A stretch of DNA of 64,000 bases from Candidatus Gastranaerophilales bacterium. GTDB lineage: Bacteria; Cyanobacteriota; Vampirovibrionia; Gastranaerophilales; Gastranaerophilaceae. The notes under the pieces are model-generated. The model was not told where the DNA came from, searched no databases, and saw nothing but the letters and a program-made list of their open reading frames with translations. Location: positions 1 through 64,000 of the forward strand of contig CALURJ010000011.1 of assembly GCA_944323145.1 (NCBI GenBank). Reading direction: 5' to 3'. Shown here in pieces: positions 44,096-54,356 of the stretch. The position numbers were made by a program, and so were the translations under genes. The first letter of the stretch is position 1; each line of letters opens with the position of its first letter.

Positions 44096-44908
44096 ATGAA
44101 CAAAAAATGCAAAATAGGATTTATAGGCTGCGGTAAAATGGCAAGTGCTATTATTAAAGGAGTGATTTCATCAAACTTTTTGCCGCAAGCAAATTTAAAA
44201 GGTTCGGAAGTTAATTGTGATGTAGCTGAAGATGCTCAAAAACGTTTAGGAATTGAAGTTTTAACTGATAACAAATGTCTTGCAATGGACAGTGACGTTA
44301 TTTTTATTGCAACTAAACCGAATTATGTAAGTAACGTATTAGAAGAAATTAGGGATGAATTGACTTCTGAAAAATTAGTCGTTTCAATTGCGGCTGGTGT
44401 TTCAACTTCAACAATTGAAAATATAGTCGGCAGAAACAGGGTAATTCGTGTAATGCCCAATACCCCTGCACTTGTTCTTGAAGGTATGAGTGGTATATGC
44501 AAAGGCTCTTATGCAACGGATGAAGATGCAAGATTTGTTATGGAATTGCTTTCAAGTATCGGGAAATGTATTGAGGTTTCTGAGGAACAGATTGATATAG
44601 TAACTGCCATTTCAGGCTCCGGACCTGCTTTTTTCTATAAAGTAATTGAAGATATAGCTCGTGCCGGTGAAAAATTAGGTCTTGAGTATGAAAAATCATT
44701 AATGCTCGCAACACAAACAGCTTTGGGTTCCGCAAAAATGGTTATGAATAGAGGAGAACTTTCTGTCCAAACTTTGATTGATAATGTTGCAACAAAAGGC
44801 GGTTGTACATTTGTCGGAGTGTCAGCGATGAGTGAAGGTAATTCGAAAAAGCTTTTCTATGATGTGATAGCAGAGACTGCAAAAAAAGCAAATGAATTAG
44901 GTAAATAA
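44096..44908 (+). CDS. proC: Pyrroline-5-carboxylate reductase
   Basis: 270 residues. IGFIGCGKMASAIIKG binds NAD(P)H, followed by VIRVMPNTPALVLEGMSGI, SGSGPAFFYKVIEDIARAGEKLGL and the C-terminal PGG-like ATKGGCTFVGVSAM. It performs the last step of proline synthesis. AGAGGAGCAGG is the ribosome site. TATAAT at 44030-44035 is a possible -10. A strong terminator follows, so it is monocistronic. Confidence 0.95.
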   Translation: MNKKCKIGFIGCGKMASAIIKGVISSNFLPQANLKGSEVNCDVAEDAQKRLGIEVLTDNKCLAMDSDVIFIATKPNYVSNVLEEIRDELTSEKLVVSIAAGVSTSTIENIVGRNRVIRVMPNTPALVLEGMSGICKGSYATDEDARFVMELLSSIGKCIEVSEEQIDIVTAISGSGPAFFYKVIEDIARAGEKLGLEYEKSLMLATQTALGSAKMVMNRGELSVQTLIDNVATKGGCTFVGVSAMSEGNSKKLFYDVIAETAKKANELGK

Positions 44909-44924
44909 ATATTTACAAAACGGC

Positions 44925-44972
44925 AAAAAAATCTGTTTATGAAATTTGTAATATCATAAACAGATTTTTTAT
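44925..44972 (+). terminator. Intrinsic terminator after proC
   Basis: AAAAAATCTGTTTATG pairs with CATAAACAGATTTTTT around 13 nt, ending in the T run. It lies directly before the next gene's ATG at 44979. Confidence 0.85.
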
Positions 44973-44978
44973 AAAACT

Positions 44979-45596
44979 ATGAATATTTTGCCCAAAAAAC
45001 TTATTAATAAATATATAATTACTGACGCAAAACGAAGAATGGCAGATTGGCGTGAGTTAAACGGATGTTCAAGAGCAGTCGATGCAGCTTATAATGGTTA
45101 TACAGGGGTGAAAATATACAGGTTTCCAACTTCAGATTCCGCGCGATTTTATCCTGATGTTACAAAAGACTTCGATAAAATGAAGTTTAATTTGTTAAAA
45201 GACATTGAAAAAGCTAAGCGTGAGCCGTTTGGCAGGCTGAAAATTATAAAGATGTTTTTAAATAATTTTTCAACCGGAGAAATATGGGATACAAAGTTTA
45301 TTGCTGAATTCCCGGGTAGAGATAAATTCGGACGTGTTCAGTTTGCAAGATACAACGGGAAAATTGTCGCAGGGAATTTCCTTTCAAACAATATATACGG
45401 TTTTTTATGTGCGGCTGCAGGGATTCCAGAATCGGTTTCAAAATTTATTGCCCGTGTTTATTCAAAAGGTTTTATGGAACCGTTGATTTCTGGGAAATTG
45501 CCGGATAAAACTCTTTTAAGCTTCAATGACCCTATTGCTGATCAGCTTGCTATATCCAGCGGTTACAGTGATTTTAGAAAATTGAAAAAGAAATAA
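44979..45596 (+). CDS. Stand-alone protein resembling bacterial toxin 44 (polymorphic toxin C-terminus)
   Basis: 205 residues, basic N-terminus, no signal peptide. The segment IWDTKF, then GKIVAGNFLSNNIYGFLCAAAGIP and FNDPIADQLAISSGY, recalls the Ntox44 domain found at the ends of polymorphic toxins: an Asp-x-Lys, an Asn-Ile/Asn-x-Tyr-Gly core and a terminal DP-x-x-D-Q-x-A-I-x-x-G-Y. If correct it could be a peptidase- or nuclease-type effector; the activity of this family is not settled. No immunity gene is evident nearby. The assignment is by eye and needs a profile search. Confidence 0.45.
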   Translation: MNILPKKLINKYIITDAKRRMADWRELNGCSRAVDAAYNGYTGVKIYRFPTSDSARFYPDVTKDFDKMKFNLLKDIEKAKREPFGRLKIIKMFLNNFSTGEIWDTKFIAEFPGRDKFGRVQFARYNGKIVAGNFLSNNIYGFLCAAAGIPESVSKFIARVYSKGFMEPLISGKLPDKTLLSFNDPIADQLAISSGYSDFRKLKKK

Positions 45597-45599
45597 TCG

Positions 45600-46676
45600 T
45601 TATTTCTTTACTTCTGCTTTATTTAAAAATTCGGTTAACCCTAATACTTTAGGGCTGTTTTTGTAACCGAAAAGTCCTTGCTTTAATCCGATAATACATC
45701 CTGGGCAGGTTGTTACTACATAATCAGCGGCGGTTTTAAGTATATTTTCAGCTTTTTTCTTTGAAATTGCTCCGGATATTTTATGATTTTTGATGGTAAA
45801 TTCTCCGCCAAAACCGCAGCAGCTATCATAATCGTCCATTTTGACATAATCAATGTTTTCACAATTATTAAAAAGAGTTTTCAGAAAATTATCGTTTCCC
45901 AGATGGCACGGTTTGTGGAAAGTTACTTTCAATGGTTTGGAAAATTGAAATTTTAATTCCTGCATATTTATTAATTCGCCGATATTTATGAATTTTACGT
46001 TCATATATTGCTTAAGCGTACTTTCACAGCTTGCGCAGTCTGTTAATATATAATCAAAATCACAATTCTCAAGCATTTTAAGATTATGCTTTTTGACCTG
46101 CTCAAAACGTTCAAGGTTTCCGCTTGATAAAAAAGGCTGACCGCAGCATTCAAAGTTTTTTTCAATTATTTCAATATCTGAATGTTTGAATATTTTGAAT
46201 AAATAGTTATCTGTCCGCGGGCATAAATTATTTGCACAACCTTTGAAATAAAGGAGTTTAAGAGAATTTGAGCTTTTCCCTTTTGTTTGTTTTCTGAATG
46301 GTTTAGTTATAATTTTAAACATATTTATCAAATTGCCAAAAACAAATTTTGATTCCAAAAAGAAAATTATTTTGCCTGTTAATGTATTTTTTGCATAATT
46401 GTATTTGGCGGTTTCAAAGATTTTGCACACATCTATTCCGCTCGGGCAAAAGTCGGTACATTTTCCGCATTTCAGACATAAATCAAGATATTTATTTATG
46501 TTTTTATTGAGTTTTAAATCCCCTTTTAACACTCCGTCCAGCATAACAAATTTCCCGCGAGAAACCGCGCAGTCGTTTCCTGTTTCTTTATAAACCGGAC
46601 ATACAGACTGACAAAGTCCGCATTTTGAGCATTTATTTATATCATCAGCAAAATCTTTTAGTTCTTTTATACTCAT
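45600..46676 (-). CDS. GlcF/LutA-like (Fe-S) oxidoreductase subunit
   Basis: 358 residues. Two 4Fe-4S motifs (CSKCGLCQSVCP, CLKCGKCTDFCP) at about 16-75 and two CCG domains (ECCGQPF, SCCGFGGEF) match the iron-sulfur subunit of glycolate oxidase or lactate utilisation. The FAD partner (GlcD) is not adjacent, so it may serve another flavoprotein. It starts 2 nt after the ilvD stop and is the last gene of nagA-ilvD-glcF. Confidence 0.85.
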   Translation of the reverse strand: MSIKELKDFADDINKCSKCGLCQSVCPVYKETGNDCAVSRGKFVMLDGVLKGDLKLNKNINKYLDLCLKCGKCTDFCPSGIDVCKIFETAKYNYAKNTLTGKIIFFLESKFVFGNLINMFKIITKPFRKQTKGKSSNSLKLLYFKGCANNLCPRTDNYLFKIFKHSDIEIIEKNFECCGQPFLSSGNLERFEQVKKHNLKMLENCDFDYILTDCASCESTLKQYMNVKFINIGELINMQELKFQFSKPLKVTFHKPCHLGNDNFLKTLFNNCENIDYVKMDDYDSCCGFGGEFTIKNHKISGAISKKKAENILKTAADYVVTTCPGCIIGLKQGLFGYKNSPKVLGLTEFLNKAEVKK

Positions 46677-46678
46677 TA

Positions 46679-48328
46679 TTATACAATTGCTCCGTGCGAG
46701 GCATCCTGGACATTTTGTGAATATTTATATAAATAGCCTGATTTAACTTTAGGTTCAAACGGCTTTAAGTTTTTTCTACGTTCAGTCAGAATTTCTTCAT
46801 CAACAAGCAGGCTGATTTTATGGTTAGGAATATCAATTTTTATCCTGTCTCCGTCTTCAATTAAAGCTATTGTACCGCCGTTTGCAGCCTCAGGACAGAT
46901 ATGACCTACACAAATCCCTCGTGTAGCACCGGAAAAACGGCCGTCAGTAATAAGCGCGCATTTTGTTCCAAGACCTTTGCCTACAAGAAGTGATGTCGGA
47001 GCAAGCATTTCACGCATCCCGGGGCCGCCTTTGGGGCCTTCATAGCGAATTACTATTACATCCCCTTCTTTAATACTGTCATTTTCAAGAGCAGACATTG
47101 CTTCTTCTTCGCTGTCGAAAGTTTTTGCATTTCCCTCAAATGTGTAGCATTCCGGAGCGACACCTGAAGTTTTTATAACGCATCCGTCTTTTGCAAGATT
47201 TCCGTATAGAATACTTAAACCGGGCTGAGTATATGTTGAATGGTCATATTCCGGAATTATATTTGTGTCTGCCCAGGCTTGTTCGGCAATTTCGTCTATT
47301 TTTAGCCCGCATACGGTTGTGGTATCTTTAAGAAACTTTTTCAATGATTTTAGAACAGCAGGAACTCCTCCTGCGTTATGAAAATCTGCCATTGTTAAAG
47401 TAGAGGACGGATTAATCTTCACTATTTGATGAATATATTCACTTATTTGTTCAAAATCTTTTAGGGTTATATCTATATTACCTGCATTTGCTATTGCAAG
47501 AAGGTGTAAAAATGTATTAGTTGAACCGCCCAGAGCTAAATCAACTGTTATTGCATTTCTTAAACTATCTCTTGTAATGATATCAGAAGGTTTTATATCT
47601 TTATTTGCCAGTTCAACTACCTGCATACCGCTTTCAAATGCCAGTCTTCGTTTTTTTGATGAAACGGCAGACGCAGAAGAACAATAAGGCAGGCTCATTC
47701 CCATAACCTCAGCGAGGCATGCCATTGTATTTGCTGTATACATCCCCTGACAGGAGCCTGCGGAAGGACATGATTCTTCTTCAAAATCTAGAAGTTCTTC
47801 TTCTGAAATTTCTCCCTTTCTAAATCTTCCGACAGCTTCAAACGAGCCGGTTACCATGGTTAATTTGTGCTGTCCGCGGCATTCTCCGTCAAGCATAGGC
47901 CCTGCAGTGACAAGTATAGCAGGAATATTAAGTCTTAATGCTCCGATAAGCATTCCCGGTGTAATTTTATCGCAGTTTGAAAGAAGTACAATTCCGTCAA
48001 GCTGGTGAGCTGCGGCAACGCTTTCAATGCAATCCGCAATCAAATCTCTTGAAGGGAGAGAATATCTCATACCGCTGTGTCCCATTGCAATTCCGTCGCA
48101 AATAGCAGGAACCCCAAAAACAAATGCCTGACCACCTGCAGAATGTATCCCTTTTTCTATTTGCCGTTCTAAATCACGCATTCCGATATGCCCCGGAACC
48201 AAATCAGAAAATGAACTTGCAATTCCGATAAACGGAGCTTTCATATTTTTTTTACTAACGCCTGTAGCCATCAAAAGACCGCGGTGCGGAGTTCTTGCTA
48301 TCCCTTTTTTTATATTATCACTTTTCAT
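46679..48328 (-). CDS. ilvD: Dihydroxy-acid dehydratase
   Basis: 549 residues. [11 protein letters not shown] (Fe-S cysteine), [42 protein letters not shown] and [17 protein letters not shown] cover the IlvD/EDD family from end to end. It makes the 2-keto acids for valine and isoleucine. The ATG overlaps the nagA stop by 4 nt. No other ilv gene is present. Confidence 0.95.
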   Translation of the reverse strand: MKSDNIKKGIARTPHRGLLMATGVSKKNMKAPFIGIASSFSDLVPGHIGMRDLERQIEKGIHSAGGQAFVFGVPAICDGIAMGHSGMRYSLPSRDLIADCIESVAAAHQLDGIVLLSNCDKITPGMLIGALRLNIPAILVTAGPMLDGECRGQHKLTMVTGSFEAVGRFRKGEISEEELLDFEEESCPSAGSCQGMYTANTMACLAEVMGMSLPYCSSASAVSSKKRRLAFESGMQVVELANKDIKPSDIITRDSLRNAITVDLALGGSTNTFLHLLAIANAGNIDITLKDFEQISEYIHQIVKINPSSTLTMADFHNAGGVPAVLKSLKKFLKDTTTVCGLKIDEIAEQAWADTNIIPEYDHSTYTQPGLSILYGNLAKDGCVIKTSGVAPECYTFEGNAKTFDSEEEAMSALENDSIKEGDVIVIRYEGPKGGPGMREMLAPTSLLVGKGLGTKCALITDGRFSGATRGICVGHICPEAANGGTIALIEDGDRIKIDIPNHKISLLVDEEILTERRKNLKPFEPKVKSGYLYKYSQNVQDASHGAIV

Positions 48329-49230
48329 TTATTTCTTACCCTTATTATATTCCATTCTTTATCCCACTCAATATAACCGTTCAAGTCAATATTATGATAC
48401 TTATACGGATTATTAATGTATTCGGGATTGAACATGTTTAAGTTTGCCAGACGTTTTATGATATCAGGAAGCATTGTTGTACTGCCGGCTATTGTTCCGT
48501 CTTTTGAGGTCGCTTTTATTCCGTCATAATACACTTTTTCATCGGCAAATACAGTTTCTTTTAAATTACTTTTAGTTATTGGCAGGCTGTCGCTTATCAA
48601 AATAATTTTATCTGAAGGCTTTGTTTTAAAAACAAGTTTTAATGCTTCATTTGAAACATGGATACCGTCTGCAATTATTTCTGTATAAATATCGTCACTA
48701 ATTAGTGAAGAAAGTGCCGTAGATTCTCCTCTGTGCGTAATTCCCGACATTGCATTAAAAAGGTGGGTGCATCCCGTGCATTTGCTTAAATTCCCGCCAA
48801 TGCAGTGTCCAGCCTGAATTTTAATGTTTTTATCCGATAAGTAATCCAATAGTCCTTCATCAAGTTCCGGTGCAAGAGTTATAATTTTTATAAAATCATC
48901 TTCAATAAGTTTATAATTTTCAGGTGTTAATTTAAGAAAATGTTCAGGATTATGAATCCCCTTTTTTTGCGGATTAATGAATATGCCTTCCAGATGGATG
49001 CCTAAAATTTTAGCCGTATCATCTGTCTGCTTTAAAGCAGCTTCTTTTATAACGGATATTGCTTTTTTTGTGTTTTCAACCGAGTCTGTAACAATGGTCG
49101 GGAATATTCCCCCTATGCCGTATTTTAGGATTTCTTTTGATAAATAAAGCACATCATCAACTGAAGCTTTGTTAAAATCAATTCCGAAACATCCGTGAAA
49201 ATGTTGTTCAATTAAAAGCTTTGTTCTCAA
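48325..49230 (-). CDS. nagA: N-acetylglucosamine-6-phosphate deacetylase
   Basis: 301 residues, shorter than the usual 370-390 because the N-terminal beta-sandwich (about 50 residues) is lacking: it begins [12 protein letters not shown], the metal-binding Hx[35 protein letters not shown] and ISDSLP (catalytic Asp) follow. It releases acetate from GlcNAc-6-P in amino-sugar recycling. The start is a TTG, chosen because AGGAGGG lies 5 nt upstream. A CCTCCC/GGGAGG hairpin at 49258-49275 separates it from murE. Confidence 0.9.
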   Translation of the reverse strand: MRTKLLIEQHFHGCFGIDFNKASVDDVLYLSKEILKYGIGGIFPTIVTDSVENTKKAISVIKEAALKQTDDTAKILGIHLEGIFINPQKKGIHNPEHFLKLTPENYKLIEDDFIKIITLAPELDEGLLDYLSDKNIKIQAGHCIGGNLSKCTGCTHLFNAMSGITHRGESTALSSLISDDIYTEIIADGIHVSNEALKLVFKTKPSDKIILISDSLPITKSNLKETVFADEKVYYDGIKATSKDGTIAGSTTMLPDIIKRLANLNMFNPEYINNPYKYHNIDLNGYIEWDKEWNIIRVRNK

Positions 49231-49257
49231 TATCCCTCCTGAAAATCAAATAGATTT

Positions 49258-49275
49258 CCTCCCTCAAGGGGGAGG
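49258..49275 (-). terminator. Hairpin between murE and nagA, possible terminator or attenuator
   Basis: CCTCCC and GGGAGG flank a 6-nt loop, followed on the minus strand by AAATCTATTTGATTTT. The T tract is weak. Confidence 0.35.
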
Positions 49276-49283
49276 CATTTATT

Positions 49284-50759
49284 TTATATAACGCTTACTT
49301 CAAAGACTTTACGGGCCTCTTCCCTGTCGTCAAAGTGAATTGTTCTGTCCTTTAGTATCTGATAATCTTCATGACCTTTTCCTGCAATTACAACAACGTC
49401 ATTGTTATTTGCAATTGTTTTTAAAAGGGCAATAGCGCTTCCTCTATCGGGTTCAACAATAACGTTTTCGGTATCAACCGATTTAAGACCTGCGATAATA
49501 TCAGTTATAATAACCTGAGGATCTTCTGATCTCGGGTTGTCGCTCGTAATAACAATTTTATCCGCAAGTTTTTGGGCTATGGCCCCCATTTTGGGACGTT
49601 TAGTGGCATCTCTGTCCCCGCCACATCCAAAAAGACAGATAAGTTTACCATCTTCCGGAGTAATTTCTCTTGCAGATTTTAATACATTTTCCAGTCCGTC
49701 GGGTGTGTGTGCGTAATCAACAATTACAAGTGGTTTTTTTACAACAACTTCAAATCTACCTGCAACTCCTTTTACGTTTTGGAGTGCTTTTAGAGCGATT
49801 TCAATGTCAATACCCATTGCAAGCGCTGCCGTAACTGCTGCAAGCACATTATAAACACTGAACATTCCGTTCATGTGGAGATTAACTTTATATTCTTTTG
49901 CATTTGCAACAAGAGTAAACTCCGCACCGTTTAAAGAAAAGTTAATATTATGAGCCATAACATCGCTCTGTTGTCTTACACCGTAAGTGTAAATTTTAAC
50001 ACCTTCAGGTACAACGCTTATAAATCTGTCGCCATACTCGTCATCTGCATTAATTACTGCGAAATTCCCTTCTTTCAACCTTTCAAAAAGCAGTGCCTTT
50101 GCCTTGAAGTAGTTATCCATTGTTATATGGTAATCAAGATGATCCTGAGTCAAGTTAGTCAGAACTGCACCGTTAAATCTACACCCGCCGACCCTGTTTT
50201 GATCCAGAGCGTGCGAACTTACTTCCATTACAACATTGTCAATTTTTTCTACATCTTTTATCATTCTTAATGTAGCCTGAAGTTCCGGAGCCTGAGGGGT
50301 TGTATGTTTTGCATCACGATATTCACCATTTGATGACAATTTATAACCGAGTGTTCCGATAAGTGCGCATTTTTGCCCGTTCTCCTCAAAGATTTTTTGA
50401 ATTAAATGAGTTACGGTTGTTTTTCCGTTTGTTCCCGTAATCCCTATGAGATTTATTCCTTTTGAAGGACTAGAATAAAATCTGTCCGCAATATCGGCTA
50501 TTTTATGTCTTGTGGAAGATACAACAACCTGCGGAATTTTTGTACCTTCTACTTTTCTTTCAACAAGAAGCGCTGCAGCACCGTTTTCTATTGCATTAAT
50601 TGCAAATTCATGTCCATCAGTATGTTCTCCTACAAGACATACAAAGATATCTCCCTTTTTTGTGGTTTTAGAATTATAAGAAATTCCCGTTATATTAACA
50701 TTTTTAAAATTTATTAAATCTTTGTAATCCAAATACTCAATTAATTCATCTAACTTCAT
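49284..50759 (-). CDS. murE: UDP-MurNAc-L-Ala-D-Glu:meso-diaminopimelate ligase
   Basis: 491 residues. The Mur ligase ATP loop GTNGKTT is at 109-115, with HTTPQAPELQ, SSHALDQNR (substrate and carbamyl-Lys region) and DYAHTPDGLE. SDNPRSEDP near residue 405 is the meso-DAP recognition motif (Lys-type enzymes differ), so the peptidoglycan is Gram-negative type. AGGAGATAAAAA precedes the ATG. It lies 23 bp after ftsI in the same orientation. Confidence 0.95.
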   Translation of the reverse strand: MKLDELIEYLDYKDLINFKNVNITGISYNSKTTKKGDIFVCLVGEHTDGHEFAINAIENGAAALLVERKVEGTKIPQVVVSSTRHKIADIADRFYSSPSKGINLIGITGTNGKTTVTHLIQKIFEENGQKCALIGTLGYKLSSNGEYRDAKHTTPQAPELQATLRMIKDVEKIDNVVMEVSSHALDQNRVGGCRFNGAVLTNLTQDHLDYHITMDNYFKAKALLFERLKEGNFAVINADDEYGDRFISVVPEGVKIYTYGVRQQSDVMAHNINFSLNGAEFTLVANAKEYKVNLHMNGMFSVYNVLAAVTAALAMGIDIEIALKALQNVKGVAGRFEVVVKKPLVIVDYAHTPDGLENVLKSAREITPEDGKLICLFGCGGDRDATKRPKMGAIAQKLADKIVITSDNPRSEDPQVIITDIIAGLKSVDTENVIVEPDRGSAIALLKTIANNNDVVVIAGKGHEDYQILKDRTIHFDDREEARKVFEVSVI

Positions 50760-50782
50760 TTTTTATCTCCTGTGAAACTAAT

Positions 50783-52531
50783 TTAATTCTTTTTTTGTTT
50801 TTCCGGTGCTTTATCAGGTTTTAAGTTCAAAATTCTGGCAACTTGCGTTGCAACTTCGTGGAAAACAGGGCCTGCAACAGTATTTCCCCAGATAGCACCG
50901 ACTTTTGCGCTGTCTACCATAACATATATCAGCACCTGAGGATCTGATGCAGGGAAATAACCTATAGTTGATGTATACATATAAGGTGTATAACCTGCTC
51001 CGCCTTCTTTTGGCTTTCTGGAAGTACCTGTTTTAGCCGCAAGATTGTATTTATCCATTTTTATTACCGAACGTCCGTTATTAACGGCGGCTGCCAGCAA
51101 TCTGGTTATTGCCTGTGCTGTTTCCGGCTTTACGACCTGAATATGGTGTATTTTATTGTCGTATTCTTCCTGATTATATTTAATAACATGGGGGGTAATG
51201 CGTACACCGTTGTTTGCAAGGGCCTGAACAGCGGAAATCATCTGGATTGCGGTAACTGAGGTTCCGTATCCGTAAGACATTGTGGCCTGAATACCCTGAT
51301 CCCAGTGGCTCCAGTATGGAAGCAAGCCGACTGATTCTCCTGGAAGATCTATTCCTGTTTTTTCTCCGAAACCGAATCTTTTTAGCACACCGTAAAATTC
51401 AGAAGGACTCATTGTTTTAGCAATATTTATTGAACCTATATTGCTTGAATGTTCAAACAGGTATTCAAGCGATATTTCTCCGGGGTAAGGACGAATATCA
51501 TAGTCATAGTTCTTTATTTCCCATTTACCTATAGTGGTTTTACCGGTATCAAGAACCTTTGAATGCTCGTTAATTTTTCCGAGATCCATAGCACTTGCTA
51601 CAGTAACCGTTTTGAATGTTGAACCGGGTGGAAATACATCTGTCAGAGTCCAGTTTTTTAGCTGCTGGGGTGTTGCCTTTTTATAATTATTCGGATCAAA
51701 TGTCGGGTATACGGCATAGGCTAGAATTTCCCCGTTCTTAGGATTCATAACAATAACAGTCCCGCGCTCTGCTTCTTTTTCCGTTACCATTTTTTCAATT
51801 TCTTTTTCGCAAACGTGCTGAATGGCTGCGTCAATAGTTAAAGTTACATTTTCCCCTTTAGGATTTGTGGTTGTTGCAACGGGGTCGGTGGTGAAATCAT
51901 AAATAATTTTTCCGTCGCGTGTTTTCTGGTACTTGACCGTATTTATTACATGTTCAAGTCTGTCTTTTGCCGTGTATTCAACTCCGTTTGCAATGTCGGC
52001 ATCAAAGTTGTAATACCCGAGAACATGAGCGGCCAGCGTTCCTTGAGGATATTCTCTTGTATTTTTTTTGCCTAAGCTTATTTCTCTTAAATGCAATTTA
52101 GAAATTTCTTTTGCGGCGTTTCTATCTATATCTTTTTTCAAAGTTATAACCGGCCCCGGTTTCTTGAGCTTTTGTAATAACGTATCTTTTGGCATTTTTA
52201 AAATAGGAGCAAGCATTTTTGCAAGTTCTTCCGGCGAATGGTCGTAGTCGGCCGGATGTGCATAGACATCTGAGTAAACTTTGTCTGTCGCAAGTTTAAT
52301 TCCGTTTCTGTCAAAAATATCACCGCGCATTGAAAAAATTCTTCCGACACGTTGGCTTCTTGCCCTTGCTCTATACTTTCCAACGTCAATTACCTGTATA
52401 AAGAACAGGTAAATAACCAGAAGCACCATAAAACATATAAAAAATATGTGCAAAAATCCTACTACCTGATCGAATGTTTTATTGCGTTTTTCTATTTCAT
52501 TTTCCGGCTCATTGCGCAATCTTCTTCTCAA
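50783..52531 (-). CDS. ftsI: Penicillin-binding protein 2/3 (class B transpeptidase, FtsI-like)
   Basis: 582 residues. One N-terminal membrane helix (about 25-47), a dimerisation/pedestal domain, and a transpeptidase domain with S304-TFK, S362-S-N and K500-TG. Class B PBPs cross-link septal peptidoglycan; being next to murE identifies it as the division-type PBP rather than PBP2 of elongation. The start is a TTG with GAGGGA 8 nt upstream. The other genes of a typical division-and-wall cluster (mraZ, mraW, murF) are absent upstream, where a divergent amidase gene sits. Confidence 0.9.
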   Translation of the reverse strand: MRRRLRNEPENEIEKRNKTFDQVVGFLHIFFICFMVLLVIYLFFIQVIDVGKYRARARSQRVGRIFSMRGDIFDRNGIKLATDKVYSDVYAHPADYDHSPEELAKMLAPILKMPKDTLLQKLKKPGPVITLKKDIDRNAAKEISKLHLREISLGKKNTREYPQGTLAAHVLGYYNFDADIANGVEYTAKDRLEHVINTVKYQKTRDGKIIYDFTTDPVATTTNPKGENVTLTIDAAIQHVCEKEIEKMVTEKEAERGTVIVMNPKNGEILAYAVYPTFDPNNYKKATPQQLKNWTLTDVFPPGSTFKTVTVASAMDLGKINEHSKVLDTGKTTIGKWEIKNYDYDIRPYPGEISLEYLFEHSSNIGSINIAKTMSPSEFYGVLKRFGFGEKTGIDLPGESVGLLPYWSHWDQGIQATMSYGYGTSVTAIQMISAVQALANNGVRITPHVIKYNQEEYDNKIHHIQVVKPETAQAITRLLAAAVNNGRSVIKMDKYNLAAKTGTSRKPKEGGAGYTPYMYTSTIGYFPASDPQVLIYVMVDSAKVGAIWGNTVAGPVFHEVATQVARILNLKPDKAPEKQKKN

Positions 52532-52608
52532 AACATATCCCTCTCTTCAATTATTTTATCATAATCAATTATAAAAGAAGTAAATATTAAATAATTTTAA
52601 CTTTGTAG

Positions 52609-52614
52609 TATAAT
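52609..52614 (+). promoter_or_regulatory. -10 element of the amidase gene at its start codon
   Basis: A perfect TATAAT is followed by TAAGTT and the ATG at 52621, predicting a leaderless mRNA. The -35 is weak. Confidence 0.5.
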
Positions 52615-52620
52615 TAAGTT

Positions 52621-53982
52621 ATGAAAAAAATAATTTTGTTAACGGGGTTGTTGTTATTTGGCTGTCAGGCTTTTGCGTTTAATATAGTATATCCTTCAAA
52701 AAACGATGTAATAATAAATGCAAAATCAACATTTTTTGTTGGTTCTTCCGATAAACCACTTAAAATTAACGGACAGGATGTTCCTTTGCACCCGACAGGA
52801 GCTTTTGCTTATGTTGTAAATTTGAACACAGGGGCAAATACTTTTGTTATTCAGTCGGAGAATGAACGGCAGGTATTTGTTATAACCCGTCCTCAAATAA
52901 AGCAAAATGCATCAAAAACATCGGTGTTTACACCTTATAATGAGAAAAAATCCTTTTCTGTTACAACAGAAGATGCGCCGCTTCGTTCAACTCCGGTTGA
53001 CGGCGGTATTAACAGGATTGCTCATTTGCAGCGTAATGTCGAACTTATCTCGGACGGTGAGCAGAGCGGTTTTTACAGAATTGTTCTGGGCAAGAATAAC
53101 TTTGGTTGGATTTCAAAGTCTAATGTAAAGGCTTTTGATAATTTTTCCGTTACTCCTGCTGAATTGTTCGGTTATGAATACATTGACAGCAAGGATTTTT
53201 ATACCTTTATATTTCATTTAGACAAAAAAGTTCCGTTCGAAATGGTTGAAGGCGAAAATTTTCTTATGAAATTTTATAACGTAAAAAATCAGCCCGACGA
53301 AACTTATGTTATGAAAGTCCCTGTTAATGATGTTTTAAGCGGTCGGAAACTATTGGGTTACAGCGGAGAGTATCAAAATAATGATTTTATTTTGAAGATA
53401 AGAAAACCTATTATAACTCACTCCTGGCGTCCGCTTCATAATATAAGAATAGCAATTGATGCTGGACACGGCGGCTATGAAAACGGAGCAACAGGATGTC
53501 TCGGCGACAAGGAAAAGAATATAAACTTATCAATTGCCAAATATCTTGAAGCTGAATTAAAAAAACGCGGTGCAAAGGTCATAATGACGAGAAACGCTGA
53601 TAATTATGTCGGTTTGAAAGACAGGGTTGAAATTGCAAACTACGGGAATGCGGTTGTGTTTATAAGTATTCACGGGAACGCACTCCCCGATGGTTTAGAT
53701 CCGAATAAAAACCGCGGCACAAGTATTTATTATTACTATAATCAGGCAAAACCTCTTGCAGACCTAATTATGGATACTGTTGTTTCTGAAATCGGTGTTC
53801 CTAATGATAAAGTAAGACAGGGAAGTCTGGCGGTTGTCAGAAATACAAATGCCTTGAGTCTTTTAATTGAAGTTTCATATCTTATAAATCCCGAGGATAA
53901 CGCAAATTTGATTAACCCTGACTTTCAACAACAGTATGCAAAAGCCATTGCAGACAGTTTGGAAAAATATTTCGGAAGATAG
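52621..53982 (+). CDS. N-acetylmuramoyl-L-alanine amidase (Amidase_3) with SH3-like region
   Basis: 453 residues. A signal peptide (LLTGLLLFGCQAFA) allows either ordinary cleavage or, less likely, lipidation at the Cys. A beta N-terminal domain and an SH3b-like segment (TTEDAPLRSTPVDGG... GWISKSNVKAF) precede the AmiC-type catalytic domain: IAIDAGHGG (Zn His), KEKNINLSIA with Glu, ISIHGNAL (Zn His) and LIEVSYLINPEDN (catalytic Glu). It cleaves stem peptides from glycan during division. TATAAT ends 6 nt before the ATG and no Shine-Dalgarno is present. Confidence 0.92.
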   Translation: MKKIILLTGLLLFGCQAFAFNIVYPSKNDVIINAKSTFFVGSSDKPLKINGQDVPLHPTGAFAYVVNLNTGANTFVIQSENERQVFVITRPQIKQNASKTSVFTPYNEKKSFSVTTEDAPLRSTPVDGGINRIAHLQRNVELISDGEQSGFYRIVLGKNNFGWISKSNVKAFDNFSVTPAELFGYEYIDSKDFYTFIFHLDKKVPFEMVEGENFLMKFYNVKNQPDETYVMKVPVNDVLSGRKLLGYSGEYQNNDFILKIRKPIITHSWRPLHNIRIAIDAGHGGYENGATGCLGDKEKNINLSIAKYLEAELKKRGAKVIMTRNADNYVGLKDRVEIANYGNAVVFISIHGNALPDGLDPNKNRGTSIYYYYNQAKPLADLIMDTVVSEIGVPNDKVRQGSLAVVRNTNALSLLIEVSYLINPEDNANLINPDFQQQYAKAIADSLEKYFGR

Positions 53983-54249
53983 TTAAATGTCCAAAAGGGA
54001 AAATCCTGTTGGCAAATACACCTCTGTCAGTTCATATAAATAAGATGTTTTTACACCTATAGCTTCTGCAACTTGGGCTATTGTAGTAACATTAAAATCT
54101 TTTTTAGCATTAACAAGTGTGCTGAGTGTTGATGTTGAAATCCCGTATTCAATTGCAATACGGGAAGGTTTTCTATTCCCGATACAGTGTTTTGTGGCTT
54201 TAGATAGAGCCTTTAAGTAAATCTGTTTTTTCATTTCTTTAGTTAGCAT
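53983..54249 (-). CDS. XRE-family helix-turn-helix regulator
   Basis: 88 residues, mostly one HTH: RKPSRIAIEYGISTSTLSTLVNAKKDFNVTTIA as the recognition unit. A small DNA-binding repressor is likely. Its promoter region (54250-54356) is shared with the divergent broken gene and its repeat, which it may control. The stop abuts the amidase stop. Confidence 0.8.
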   Translation of the reverse strand: MLTKEMKKQIYLKALSKATKHCIGNRKPSRIAIEYGISTSTLSTLVNAKKDFNVTTIAQVAEAIGVKTSYLYELTEVYLPTGFSLLDI

Positions 54250-54356
54250 TTTAATATTGTAAAAATAACGTTATAATTTTTCTTTCGTGAACGCGAAATA
54301 TTAAAATTGTTTTATGTAACAAAATGTAAATTTGAATTTTAAAACAGTTGAAACCT

